Shown piece after piece: positions 1-8,419 of a stretch of 20,805 nucleotides of DNA; within the stretch, counting starts at the first letter, position 1; every line of letters begins with the position of its first letter. Origin of the DNA: a virus; the IMG/VR virus record IMGVR_UViG_3300015371_000223, positions 1 through 20,805 of that record; one strand, 5' to 3'. Below the pieces are notes generated by a model. The model did not search any database, was not told the DNA's origin, and saw only the letters and a program-made list of their open reading frames with translations. The position numbers and the translations under genes are program-made.

Positions 1-7
1 AAAAAAA
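1..7 (+). promoter_or_regulatory. Candidate -1 frameshift slippery heptamer
   Basis: The first seven bases are all A, in the form A AAA AAA. Read in the frame of positions 2-4 and 5-7, the upstream frame stays open only to a TAG at 74-76. The -1 frame is open from the window edge to the TGA at 322-324, just at the tape measure start. This is the geometry of programmed -1 frameshifting in tail-assembly chaperone genes (lambda G/GT). The upstream sequence is outside the window, so the true zero frame cannot be confirmed. Confidence 0.45.
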
Positions 8-324
8 TTGATCGCCGACGTGAAAGGACTGCTGGCCGGGATACGCCCGCCGAGGCCGGTGGACGCGGCGGCGTAGAAAGCTGGTTCCTGCGAACCTACC
101 AGGGCTTGCGTGAGCACGCCAATCTGCTGGTGTCCGAAGGATACAGTAGAGATTGCGTGTGGTCGATGCCTCTTGGGGTAATATGGACCGAGGCAGCCCT
201 GACAAGGCGGCGTATCAGGGGGCAGGCGGTGTTGAACGCGGTCCTCATCCACGCCGCTATCGTGGACGCAATCGGCGGCGGGGGTCATTTGAAACGGGTC
301 ATCGAGGATATCGAGGATGAGTGA
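1..324 (+). CDS. Tail-assembly chaperone, downstream (T-like) part, partial at left edge
   Basis: This frame is open from base 1 to the TGA at 322-324 (107 codons), so the gene starts left of the window. A TTG at 106 exists, but the frame continues upstream of it and there is no reason to start there. The protein has a basic, glycine-rich beginning, a middle containing WFLRTYQGLREHANLL, and an acidic end (VIEDIEDE). Size and position match the second chaperone domain made in siphophages by frameshifting, which recruits the tail tube protein to the tape measure. The family is inferred from synteny, since no sequence motif is diagnostic. It overlaps the tape measure start by 8 bases (ATGAGTGA), which suggests translational coupling. 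Confidence 0.6.
   Translation, partial: KKIDRRRERTAGRDTPAEAGGRGGVESWFLRTYQGLREHANLLVSEGYSRDCVWSMPLGVIWTEAALTRRRIRGQAVLNAVLIHAAIVDAIGGGGHLKRVIEDIEDE
2..76 (+). CDS. Possible C-terminus of tail-assembly chaperone, short (zero-frame) product, partial
   Basis: Positions 2-76 form an open frame reading KKLIADVKGLLAGIRPPRPV followed by DAAA and a TAG stop. If the upstream gene enters in this frame, this is the tail end of the short chaperone (gpG-like) that coats the tape measure before tail-tube polymerisation. Only 24 codons are visible and no domain can be judged. The reasons to list it are its place directly before the tape measure gene and the A-rich slippery run at its left end, which would let a minority of ribosomes move into the frame ending at 324. 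It could equally be a chance open frame, with the real gene running only in the frame of 1-324. Confidence 0.35.
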   Translation, partial: KKLIADVKGLLAGIRPPRPVDAAA

Positions 325-3300
325 CCGGGGCGGCGGCGCACTGACTCGCGATGTCATTCTGCGGATCAGCGCGCAGAACCTCTCGACAGCCGATTTTCGT
401 GCCGCCACTGCTGCCGTCAACGAACTGACCGCTGCGGTAGACAAGCAAATAGAGGCGGCGGCGAAAGGCACTGTTAAGGAGAAAGAACTTACTGAAGCCC
501 TGTCGAAGCTGAACGATGCCGGCAAGAGCTTCACAGGGTTTGCCCGCATCATCGAGAACCTTAAAGGTCTGGACATCCAGATCGCCGCTCAGATCAAGCG
601 GGTTGCCGAAGCCAAAGAAGCCTGGGACAAACAACAGGCGGCGGTAGACGCAAACGACAACGCCACCAAGAAGGAATTAAGCCGCCTTGCCGGGCTGAAG
701 ACGGGCCACGAAAACGCCGTAAAAGCCTTGAACGGCCAGATCGAGCGTCAAAAGGCTTACCGGGACGAACTCGAAAAGAACGGGCTGGACGCGCAGAACC
801 TCGCTAACGCCGAGCGGCAGTTGCTTGCGGTGGTTGACCAAGCCGGGCTTGCCGTTAACAAGCTGACCCAGGCGCGCGACAACTACGCCAAGATACTGCG
901 CCAGACCAAGGAAGAAGAATTAAAGAACATCCAAGTGCAGGAAGCCGCTACCAAGGCGGCACAGGAGCGCGCTGCCGCCGAGCGCGAGGTGGCGCACGCT
1001 CTTGAACAGGCGCAGCAGCGCATGTTCGCGCGCGATCGGGAAATCTCTCGCGCCGAAGTCGGCACCGGGGCGCAGGCTCACCTTGCTGCCCTGGCTGCCG
1101 AGCGCAAGGCCGAACAAGACCGGATCGCGGCCGAGCGGGCTGCCGAAATCGAGCGCGGGCGCATCCGGCAAGCCGCCAACGAGATCGCCCTCAGTCTGCA
1201 ACGGCAGCGGAACGAGGCGCGGCGCAAAGCCGAGGAGGAGGGAAGCCGGCAAGCCGTAGAGGCCGAGCGGGCGCGGCAAGCGGAACTGGCGCGTGTACGG
1301 CAGGAAGCCGACGAAAAGGCGCGTGCCGCCGAAGCGGCTGCGCTGTCCCGGTTCGACCGATTTCGCGAACAGCGGATGCGGGGGCGAACCCAGGAACGCC
1401 AGTCGGTAGACGATCTGGCGAGGACTGAGGCGCGGGCGGCGCAGAACCGCTCAAGGACCGGCCAGCAGCCGGGGTTTCTGGGACTGCGTAGTTATGAAAT
1501 TACGAACTTAGGTTATCAAGCCACCGATATCTTACAAGGATTCGCTTCGGGCGTTTCGCCTGCAACCATATTGGCTCAACAAGGGCCGCAAGTATTCCAG
1601 ATATTCGGACTAGCGGCTCTGAAGTGGCTTCCTGTTGTAGCTGTTGCGGCCGGCGCAGTCACGGTGGCTATTGGTGCAATGGCTACCGCGTTGCGGCAGA
1701 TTACTGCGGAGCGCCAGTTCTCGGCGGCGATTGCTGCTAATATCGACTTGGTGAGGTACAACGCGAAACAACTCGTGGAGTACCAGAAGAATATTCAGGA
1801 TATGGGTGTTTCGTGGGCCGACGCCGGCAAGGCGATCCGTACCGCGATGTCCCAGAACATCGCTTCAGATCGCATAACCCAACTGGCGCAGACCGCCAAG
1901 GACGTGTCGCGCATCACGGGTGATGAAGTACCCGATGCGATGAAGAAGCTGGTGACCGGGTTCACCAACGGCGAGAAAGGTATCAAGGAACTTAATCAAG
2001 AATTGGGCTTTCTCAACGACAAAGATTTGGAGCACATTGAAACCCTCTATAAGCACGGCAAGGCGGTAGAGGCGATAGATTTTGCTTACGGTAAGCTGGC
2101 GACGCGGTACAAGAACGCGGCGGAAATAGCTACAACGCCGTTTCAGAAGTCGGTTGAAAGTCTTACCGTATCGTGGAACGAGTTGTTGCGGACGCTCTCT
2201 GACAGTGAAACGATAAACAAACTTATTGGTTTGTTGACCCGGTTTGTTAATTTGCTCGATCAGGGCGTGCAAGCCATTGACCGCATGATCGAGCGCCAGA
2301 AGGAGTTGAAGTTCGCTCCTACGTCGGAAGCGGCTGCCGAGCAACAACGGATGCTGGAGGATGCGGCGGCGGGCCGTATGCCCACTGCGCCGCGACCGTC
2401 CGGTGTTGTCCCGATCCCAGGCGGGTTAGCCACCGGCAATGCGCGGGTGCAAACCGGCACCCTCAAGGTCGATACAACCGAGTTGCGCGACCTTGTCGCG
2501 GCGCTGAACGAAGCCTCGAAAGGATTGCCGGAAGGCTACCAGCTACGGGTGGCTGACCCGAGCCTGCACAACAAGTACGTCGCCGGCAGCAACCCTCCCC
2601 GAATATCCGAGCACTACATGCGCCGCGCGCTCGATGTGGCCGTGCTCGATGAGGCGGGAAACGTCGTCCCCGGCTACATGCGGCGGGGCGGGCCGCTCTA
2701 CGAACAAATCGACGCCGCCGTGGCTAAGTACGTTCAGGAAAATAAACTCGGCCCGTTGGCTATCGGCACATATTTTCCAAACAAGCCCGACGCCGGCCAC
2801 TTCAGCTTGCGCGGGCCGGAAGCCGAGAGTGCCGAGATAACACGGGGTATGCCCGGTGTCCGCGCCCAGCAGATGCAGGCTGAAGCTACCCGTAAGGAGC
2901 GGGACGCCGCCAAGGACGCATCGAGGGACGCGCGCGAAGCCTATGCGCTCGAACAGGCGCGCAACCGCGAGGAAGCCGCCCGGCTGGAGCGCATAAAGGT
3001 CGAGCGAGATATCAGGGCGCAGTTTCCCAACCTGACGCCGGCCGAACAGGCACGCATGGCCGCTGAAAAGATGGCTCCGTTTTTGTTGAAACAACGGATC
3101 GAAGCCACCAGGGAACAACAGGACATAGAACAAAAGCTCCTGCAAACCCGCACACACGCGGCCGAGGCCGAAGCTGCCCGCCAGAAGGCGATAGCTGAAG
3201 CGACTAAGAACAATATAACCAATTACAACCAGTTGAAGGAAATCGGCGACCGGGCGGCGGCTACGGAAGAAGCTCGTTTATCCGCGATAGATCAAGAAAA

Positions 3301-4507
3301 CGACCGTTACAAGTCGCTCGTTAAGGTGGTTGACGATCTTGAGCGTGGCCTGAACAAGACCCAGAAGACCGAGTTGGCGAAACAACTTGAGGAGATCGAG
3401 CTACGCTACAAGAACATTCGTGAACAGTTCGAGCAAGGTCGGCGCGAGGCGCCGCTGACCGGCGCCGCCCGTATCACCGAACTCGAACAACGCCTCGGGC
3501 CGTTGCAAGCCCGCGAGAGTTTCGATGTTCGCCGCAAAGCGGCGGAAGATTCCGCTAAGGCAGCCCTCCAGACCCGTGACGAACTCATCCGGAGCTACGA
3601 CAGGCTCTACGAGATGGGTGAGGTTACCCTGGAGGAAAAACAAAAGAAGACCAAGGAAGCCATCGAAGCAGCCACTCCTGCCTTGCTTGAACAGGCAGAC
3701 GCCTTGGAGAAGTGGGTCGAGGAAGCCCGAAAGGCCGGCAACATTCCCGCTTCGGTGCTCGACAAGGCTACCGCTTCCGCCAAGGAGTTCCGCGCCGAGA
3801 CGAAGTATATAGACCCGTTCTGGAAAGGGCTGAAGACCACCATCGAGGACAGCTTCGGCACCAACCTGACCGAAGCCTTCAACACTGTTGCCGAAGCTGT
3901 CGGCAAGGCCGTCACCAAGACCGGCGAGTGGAAGGACGTGCTCGTTTCGTTGAAGACCGCCGCCGGCTCGTTCTTCGCCGGCATCCTGAAAGACATCGCC
4001 GCCTACATCATCAAGGTCGAGGCGCTGAAGCTGCTACAGAGCGCCGGGTTGTCGCTGCCGGGGCTGGGGCTGGGCGGTGTCACCACAGCCGCGACCGGCA
4101 CGGCGGCAACAACCGGCATGTCCTCCGGGTGGTCCTCGATCCTGTCGGGGGCGGCTGCCGTGGCGCACGCGGGCGGCACCGTTGGCGTCACTCAGTTTCC
4201 GACCCGCCCGGCGCCGGCCTCTTGGTTCGACCGGGCGCCGCGCTACCACACGGGAGCAGTGGTTGGACTGGCCGCGAACGAGCAGACCGCGATCCTGCAA
4301 CGCGGCGAAGAAGTGCTGACCCGCGACAGCCCGCGCAACGCGATGAACCTGCGCGGCGGCGGCGGGGGAGAGATCAAGATCAGGTCTGTGCTGGTCGCCG
4401 ATCCCGATATGGTCCCGAGCGCGATGTCGGGTTCGATGGGCGAGCGCGTGGTTGTGCAGCACTTGGTCAAGAACGCGGCGACCGTGCGCCAGATTGTGCG
4501 GGGCTGA
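317..4507 (+). CDS. Tail tape measure protein with embedded M15-like peptidase signature
   Basis: This 1396-residue protein sets tail length and is probably ejected at infection to help DNA cross the envelope. Residues about 20-360 and 840-1200 are Ala/Glu/Arg/Gln-rich coiled coil. Residues about 396-432 carry the lambda-H-like tape measure signature (GYQATDILQGFASGVSP, then QQGPQ), followed by a hydrophobic segment at about 434-457 that could insert in the host membrane. Residues about 720-835 show S764-x-H766 and D773 (SEHYMRRALD) and D825-A-G-H828, the spacing of zinc ligands in M15 peptidases; the usual Gly is Arg769. The C-terminus (about 1310-1336) has the family ending with RGEEVLT. 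The ATG at 317 has GAGG at 304-307, 9 bases upstream. At roughly 1.5 angstrom per residue the tail could approach 200 nm, less what the globular insert takes up. The identification is very safe; activity of the peptidase domain is inferred. Confidence 0.96.
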   Translation: MSDRGGGALTRDVILRISAQNLSTADFRAATAAVNELTAAVDKQIEAAAKGTVKEKELTEALSKLNDAGKSFTGFARIIENLKGLDIQIAAQIKRVAEAKEAWDKQQAAVDANDNATKKELSRLAGLKTGHENAVKALNGQIERQKAYRDELEKNGLDAQNLANAERQLLAVVDQAGLAVNKLTQARDNYAKILRQTKEEELKNIQVQEAATKAAQERAAAEREVAHALEQAQQRMFARDREISRAEVGTGAQAHLAALAAERKAEQDRIAAERAAEIERGRIRQAANEIALSLQRQRNEARRKAEEEGSRQAVEAERARQAELARVRQEADEKARAAEAAALSRFDRFREQRMRGRTQERQSVDDLARTEARAAQNRSRTGQQPGFLGLRSYEITNLGYQATDILQGFASGVSPATILAQQGPQVFQIFGLAALKWLPVVAVAAGAVTVAIGAMATALRQITAERQFSAAIAANIDLVRYNAKQLVEYQKNIQDMGVSWADAGKAIRTAMSQNIASDRITQLAQTAKDVSRITGDEVPDAMKKLVTGFTNGEKGIKELNQELGFLNDKDLEHIETLYKHGKAVEAIDFAYGKLATRYKNAAEIATTPFQKSVESLTVSWNELLRTLSDSETINKLIGLLTRFVNLLDQGVQAIDRMIERQKELKFAPTSEAAAEQQRMLEDAAAGRMPTAPRPSGVVPIPGGLATGNARVQTGTLKVDTTELRDLVAALNEASKGLPEGYQLRVADPSLHNKYVAGSNPPRISEHYMRRALDVAVLDEAGNVVPGYMRRGGPLYEQIDAAVAKYVQENKLGPLAIGTYFPNKPDAGHFSLRGPEAESAEITRGMPGVRAQQMQAEATRKERDAAKDASRDAREAYALEQARNREEAARLERIKVERDIRAQFPNLTPAEQARMAAEKMAPFLLKQRIEATREQQDIEQKLLQTRTHAAEAEAARQKAIAEATKNNITNYNQLKEIGDRAAATEEARLSAIDQENDRYKSLVKVVDDLERGLNKTQKTELAKQLEEIELRYKNIREQFEQGRREAPLTGAARITELEQRLGPLQARESFDVRRKAAEDSAKAALQTRDELIRSYDRLYEMGEVTLEEKQKKTKEAIEAATPALLEQADALEKWVEEARKAGNIPASVLDKATASAKEFRAETKYIDPFWKGLKTTIEDSFGTNLTEAFNTVAEAVGKAVTKTGEWKDVLVSLKTAAGSFFAGILKDIAAYIIKVEALKLLQSAGLSLPGLGLGGVTTAATGTAATTGMSSGWSSILSGAAAVAHAGGTVGVTQFPTRPAPASWFDRAPRYHTGAVVGLAANEQTAILQRGEEVLTRDSPRNAMNLRGGGGGEIKIRSVLVADPDMVPSAMSGSMGERVVVQHLVKNAATVRQIVRG

Positions 4508-4510
4508 CCC

Positions 4511-7102
4511 ATGCCTCTCGAAAACATAGGGGTCTGGAGTGCGCCGCCCGATTGGGCGGACGGGTTGCTGGAAGCCCTGGAGTGGCAGACCAGCGTCTTG
4601 AAGTCCACCTTGGCCTACGAGCAACGCTTCGGTACTCGCCTGTCGCCCAGGCAGAACTTCACGGTCAATTTTACCGCGCACGACGAACAGCGGATGATGC
4701 TCGATCTGTCGTCGCTGGCTATGGGCGGCTCGCCCTTTTATCTGCCGGTCTGGCACGACGGTGAGCTTCTCGCGTCTTCTGCCGCTATCGGCGACACCGT
4801 TTTGTATCTCGACGCAACCGATACACAGTTTCTCGATGCGCGCACGGTGATGCTCTGGCGCGATGCGTTTCACTACGAACTGGCGGCGGTTGTCCAAGCT
4901 CTTCCCGGCGGGGTGTTTGTTGAAACCGGCCTCTTAAACAACTGGCCGAAAGGAACTCGTTGCTATCCGGTGGTCAAGGCGAAGTTCATGGCGTCGCCGA
5001 CACCGCAACGCAGGGGAAATCGCGCCTATACGGTGTCGATCCAGTTTCAGTCGCTGGAGCGGACGCCCTCGTCGGCGCTGGTTCCACTGCCGATTTACGA
5101 AGATTATTACTTGCTCGACATGGAGCCTAACGACGCGACCGATTTGCAATATACGATAGATCATGTTTTCTTCAACCTCGACAACACGACGGGGTTGCAG
5201 ACGCTCTACGATGTCGTCAACGACCCGGCGCAGGAGTTCAATTTCTGGGCCAAGGGTCGGGCGGCGCATCGCAGGCTGCGCGGGTTGTTGTATTTTCTCG
5301 ACGGCAAGCGGGTGCCGATCTGGGTGCCTACCTATTTCGCCGACTTCCAAGTGGTTGAGAATATCTCTAGCGGCGACGCCTCGTTCGAGGTCAAACGTTG
5401 CGGTTTCACCGATCTCGGCGGGCCGTTCGTCAACCGCGATCACATACAATTTAACGTGATGGGCGGCGGTCGCCTGTATCGTAAGATCACTGGCTCTGCC
5501 CTGGTCGGGGACGGCGACACCGAGCGGATCGCGGTTGATACGGAATTTCCCGACGATATCCCGGCAGCCATGATTAACCGCGTGAGCTTTCTCGTGCTGT
5601 GCCGGCAGGACGCGGATTTAGTGGAGTTGGAACACCACACCAACACGCGCGGGATGACAACCGCCAAGACCACATTCCGCGCCGCCAGGAACAGTGTCGT
5701 TCCGTCTATCGGCGAACGCTGCCTGCAACAGTTCCGCTGGTTTGCACGCACGCCTGCGGTAACGCAGGCATCACAACTCAGTATGCCTATTCCATGTAAT
5801 ATCGACAAGTTTAACAATTATTATTTTATCGAGAGTATAGCCAGTGTTCCGACCGTCAGCATCACCGGGCTGTCCGGTGTATTGTTGAAGACCTACACCC
5901 GTGCCGATTTTATCGCGGCCATAAATACATGGTACGGTAGTACGATTGTTGATTCCGGGGCTTTGACCGAAACCCAGACGAACATGGAGATATCGCCGAT
6001 CTATGCCGGCCAGTATGTCGCCTGCCGTTTCTGGGCGGCGCAGTCGGGCAGGGCTTTCGACAACTGGTTCGTGCTGTTCGAGCCGCACCTCGACGGCACC
6101 CTGACGGTCCTGGGCGCGCACTGGCACCGAGGCACGACCGACATGCCCTTTATCCACGGACTCTGGTTCTACGAGCCGTTGAGCCTGGAGCAGCCGATTT
6201 TCTACGGCGCCTTCGCCGGGTTCGGCGGCGTGTCTTTCGTGATGGGGGCGCTGCCTTCGATCAGCCAGTTTCTCGACGGCACCTACCACGCCGGGTATCC
6301 GGGGTACGGCCCGCTGCGGATACGCGCGGCCGGCTACTACCCTATCGGCAACAGCACCAACCTGACGATCCGGTGGGCGAGCTATCCGGCGACCGGAACA
6401 AACCAGAGCCGGGGGTTCGGATTCATTTTGCCGGGAGACGACGGAAACTTATATTATTACCACTACCTCAACCGCGAGCACTTGCAGAACATGAGCAGCA
6501 GCGGGGCGAACAACCCCGAGGTCTACAACGTTATCGCGCCCGCTTATCCCGATGGTTGCATCCTGCGGATCGGGTTGGGCAACCACAGTTATGGCAGTAT
6601 CGCCTCCAGTACAACCCGCGTCAATCTCGATACTCATATATTACCGACTGCCAACTACATAATAGATAATGCCGATTGGCAAAATGCGGACGATTCCCCC
6701 GCTATTCCGTTTCCCGACGAGTACACATACATCTCGACCGACGAAGCCGGCGGGGTGGATTGTTACTCGATGCAGATCGGGGGCGTCCAGAAACGGGCAA
6801 ACGGAAAGTATTGGGTCATATTCTATATGATCGGTTACAGCGATTATGCGCACTATAGCCTGGGCGCCACCACATTGCGGATCAAAGCGTTCGAGTTCGA
6901 TCCTGCCACGCTGATTGCCAAGCTGAAGTATATCGGTACTTGCGTCGTGCATAACGATCTGCAAATTCCGGCTTCCACTGCCGCACGCGGCAACGACCAG
7001 TATCTGCACATTACGATTACCGAGTCGGGGCCGGTGGCTACGGTCAACGTGTACGGCCCGATTTACCGCTCCACGTTCAGTTTGTTCGAGGTGGGGATAT
7101 GA
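4511..7102 (+). CDS. Minor tail (tail-tip) protein with large C-terminal extension
   Basis: This 863-residue protein starts 3 bases after the tape measure stop. Residues 1-393 resemble a phage tail protein found between the tape measure and the DUF2163-type hub protein in many siphophages: a start with LEALEWQTSVLKSTLAYEQR, a stretch PFYLPVWHDGELL (75-87), RGNRAYTVSIQFQSLE (168-183) and LLYFLDGKRVPIWVPTYFADF (about 259-279). It probably belongs to the ring at the distal end of the tail tube. Residues about 394-863 are not part of that core. They are rich in Tyr, Trp and Gly, contain stretches such as GYPGYGPLRIRAAGYYPIG, and look like beta-structured surface domains, perhaps for binding host glycans. 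I cannot name a family for this extension. The role in the tail is confident; the exact tip position is inferred from gene order. Confidence 0.82.
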   Translation: MPLENIGVWSAPPDWADGLLEALEWQTSVLKSTLAYEQRFGTRLSPRQNFTVNFTAHDEQRMMLDLSSLAMGGSPFYLPVWHDGELLASSAAIGDTVLYLDATDTQFLDARTVMLWRDAFHYELAAVVQALPGGVFVETGLLNNWPKGTRCYPVVKAKFMASPTPQRRGNRAYTVSIQFQSLERTPSSALVPLPIYEDYYLLDMEPNDATDLQYTIDHVFFNLDNTTGLQTLYDVVNDPAQEFNFWAKGRAAHRRLRGLLYFLDGKRVPIWVPTYFADFQVVENISSGDASFEVKRCGFTDLGGPFVNRDHIQFNVMGGGRLYRKITGSALVGDGDTERIAVDTEFPDDIPAAMINRVSFLVLCRQDADLVELEHHTNTRGMTTAKTTFRAARNSVVPSIGERCLQQFRWFARTPAVTQASQLSMPIPCNIDKFNNYYFIESIASVPTVSITGLSGVLLKTYTRADFIAAINTWYGSTIVDSGALTETQTNMEISPIYAGQYVACRFWAAQSGRAFDNWFVLFEPHLDGTLTVLGAHWHRGTTDMPFIHGLWFYEPLSLEQPIFYGAFAGFGGVSFVMGALPSISQFLDGTYHAGYPGYGPLRIRAAGYYPIGNSTNLTIRWASYPATGTNQSRGFGFILPGDDGNLYYYHYLNREHLQNMSSSGANNPEVYNVIAPAYPDGCILRIGLGNHSYGSIASSTTRVNLDTHILPTANYIIDNADWQNADDSPAIPFPDEYTYISTDEAGGVDCYSMQIGGVQKRANGKYWVIFYMIGYSDYAHYSLGATTLRIKAFEFDPATLIAKLKYIGTCVVHNDLQIPASTAARGNDQYLHITITESGPVATVNVYGPIYRSTFSLFEVGI

Positions 7103-7968
7103 CCTTCCGCACGCTTGAGCTTTCGGCTTACGACGGTCAACCGCTACAACTTTACGAGTTCTCCCGAGCATCGGGGGACAGTATATTCTACTGGCGCTAC
7201 AACGGGTCCGACCGTGACATCACTTATAGTAGTGACTTGTACAAAGCCGTGTCGATCTCGGATGCCGGGGCGACGTTCAGCGCCGACCAGCTTTCCTCCG
7301 ACCTGATCGTGACGATGCCGGCCGTCGAAGACTTTCCCCAGCAATACCGGCTGGAAGGTACGATACCCTCCGATACGATCATGCTGCGCATCCGGCGGGC
7401 GCACGCCTTCGACATCGCCGACATCGAAACCGCCCCCGTAGCCACCGAGGCGCCCCTAGTGTGGGTCGGCACGGTGTCGGGGGTCAAGCACACCACCGAA
7501 GTCCAGGCGGAAATCACCTGCGCAATGATGACGGCGTCGTTGCAGAGGCCGGGATTGCGCCAGGGCTACCAGATAAGCTGCCCGCACATCCTCTATGCCC
7601 CAACCACCTGCAAGGCCGATCCGGCGGCGTTCGCGGCAGGCCCGATCACGGTGGTTGGATTGGCCGGCTCGCGCGTCACCACCGACCTGCTGGGCGGCTA
7701 CGCCAGCGGCTACTTCACGGGCGGCTATATCGAGTATCTGACGCCGGCCGGGTTCCAAGAGCGCCGGTTCCTGACCCAGCACGCCGGCAACGTAGTCACC
7801 ACGATGGGGTTCCCCGCCGGCCTCGCAGTGGGCAGCACGCTGTTCGCCTACCCCGGCTGCAATAGGACGACCAACCACTGCGAGTTCAAGTTCTTCAACC
7901 TTCCCAACTACGGAGGTTTCCCGCATACTCCCGGCCGTAACCCATTCGACGGGATGCCCTTGTTTTGA
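7099..7968 (+). CDS. Tail hub/baseplate protein, DUF2163 / phage BR0599-like
   Basis: This 289-residue protein overlaps its upstream neighbour by ATGA and has GAGGTGGGG just upstream (7088-7096). The C-terminal signature YPGCNRTTNHCEFKFFN, then NYGGFPHTPGRNPF, is typical of the BR0599/DUF2163 family, which includes the hub protein of the Rhodobacter gene transfer agent and is functionally like lambda gpL. Four cysteines, C161, C171, C254 and C261, sit in the two conserved patches (SCPHILYAPTTC and PGC...HC); C141 is extra. In relatives these patches hold an iron-sulphur cluster that stabilises the tail tip, and the same is inferred here. The protein would sit at the end of the tube beneath the central tip protein encoded at 8416. 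Confidence 0.9.
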   Translation: MTFRTLELSAYDGQPLQLYEFSRASGDSIFYWRYNGSDRDITYSSDLYKAVSISDAGATFSADQLSSDLIVTMPAVEDFPQQYRLEGTIPSDTIMLRIRRAHAFDIADIETAPVATEAPLVWVGTVSGVKHTTEVQAEITCAMMTASLQRPGLRQGYQISCPHILYAPTTCKADPAAFAAGPITVVGLAGSRVTTDLLGGYASGYFTGGYIEYLTPAGFQERRFLTQHAGNVVTTMGFPAGLAVGSTLFAYPGCNRTTNHCEFKFFNLPNYGGFPHTPGRNPFDGMPLF

Positions 7969-8228
7969 ATTTCGTATGGGCCATTGCCCTCCTCGTCCTG
8001 TCGTATGCGATCACCGCGCTAACCGCGAAGTCGCCTTCGGCCCCCAAGACCGTCGATGCCCAGCCGTCAGGCTTGCAGGATTTCACGTTTCCCGAGCACG
8101 ACGAAGGCACGCCGCAGCCGGTCATATTCGGCGACGTGTGGATAGAAGACTGGATGGTGTTGTACTACGGCAACCTCGTCAGCACCGCTATCCGTACCTC
8201 CAGCGGCGGGGGCGGCGGCAAGAAATGA
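7965..8228 (+). CDS. Small membrane-anchored tail-module protein
   Basis: This 87-residue protein starts at TTG 7965, overlapping the upstream stop as TTGA; no ATG or GTG in frame gives a better start. Residues about 3-21 (FVWAIALLVLSYAITALTA) form one hydrophobic helix. The rest is a short domain, LQDFTFPEHDEGTPQPVIFG then a WYG-like YYGNL stretch, ending in a Gly-rich basic tail. Small proteins with this pattern (P-E-G-x-P-x-P-V-x-F-G, then YG) occur between the hub and tip genes of related phages. Their role is unknown; tail-tip assembly or virion association is the usual guess. ATGA overlap with the next gene supports operon membership. Confidence 0.72.
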   Translation: MNFVWAIALLVLSYAITALTAKSPSAPKTVDAQPSGLQDFTFPEHDEGTPQPVIFGDVWIEDWMVLYYGNLVSTAIRTSSGGGGGKK

Positions 8229-8419
8229 TTATGGTCCGTATGCGGCACTTGAGGGCTGCCGGCATGTGCAACCGCGAACCGCGCAAATTTGGCATGAGAC
8301 AGGGCTGGAGTTGGGCCGAGTTCCTTGAGCGCGGGATTGCGGTAGAGATAGTCGAAGCTACCGGCGACCCCCTCGCTCTGCGCGTGGCTGAGATTGCCCG
8401 CAGAGAGGCTTCCGAGTGA
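8225..8419 (+). CDS. Small conserved tail-cluster protein, function unknown
   Basis: This 64-residue protein begins at ATG 8225 (ATGA overlap) and ends inside the GTGA overlap with the tip gene. The frame stays open upstream to 7976, but that part lies over the neighbouring gene. The sequence has an N-terminal basic RMRHLRAAGMC, a middle GMRQGWSWAEFLERGI, and a C-terminal helix ATGDPLALRVAEIARRE. Small proteins of this shape, with x-x-RAAG-C near the start and ATGD-LALRV near the end, recur immediately before the tail-tip gene in proteobacterial siphophages. No function is known; a chaperone-like role in tip assembly would fit its place but is only a guess. Alternative starts at ATG 8231 or 8240 are possible. 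Confidence 0.75.
   Translation: MIMVRMRHLRAAGMCNREPRKFGMRQGWSWAEFLERGIAVEIVEATGDPLALRVAEIARREASE

Noticed and set aside
3712-4764. 350-codon plus-strand frame across the tape measure end and the next gene
   Set aside because: It crosses the stop and start of two well-supported genes, is extremely Arg-rich, and has no domain; it is a shadow frame of GC-rich coding DNA.
4034-4897. 287-codon minus-strand frame
   Set aside because: It lies antisense to the tape measure end and tail-tip protein start, with Arg/Gly/Gln-rich low-complexity sequence and no recognisable family.
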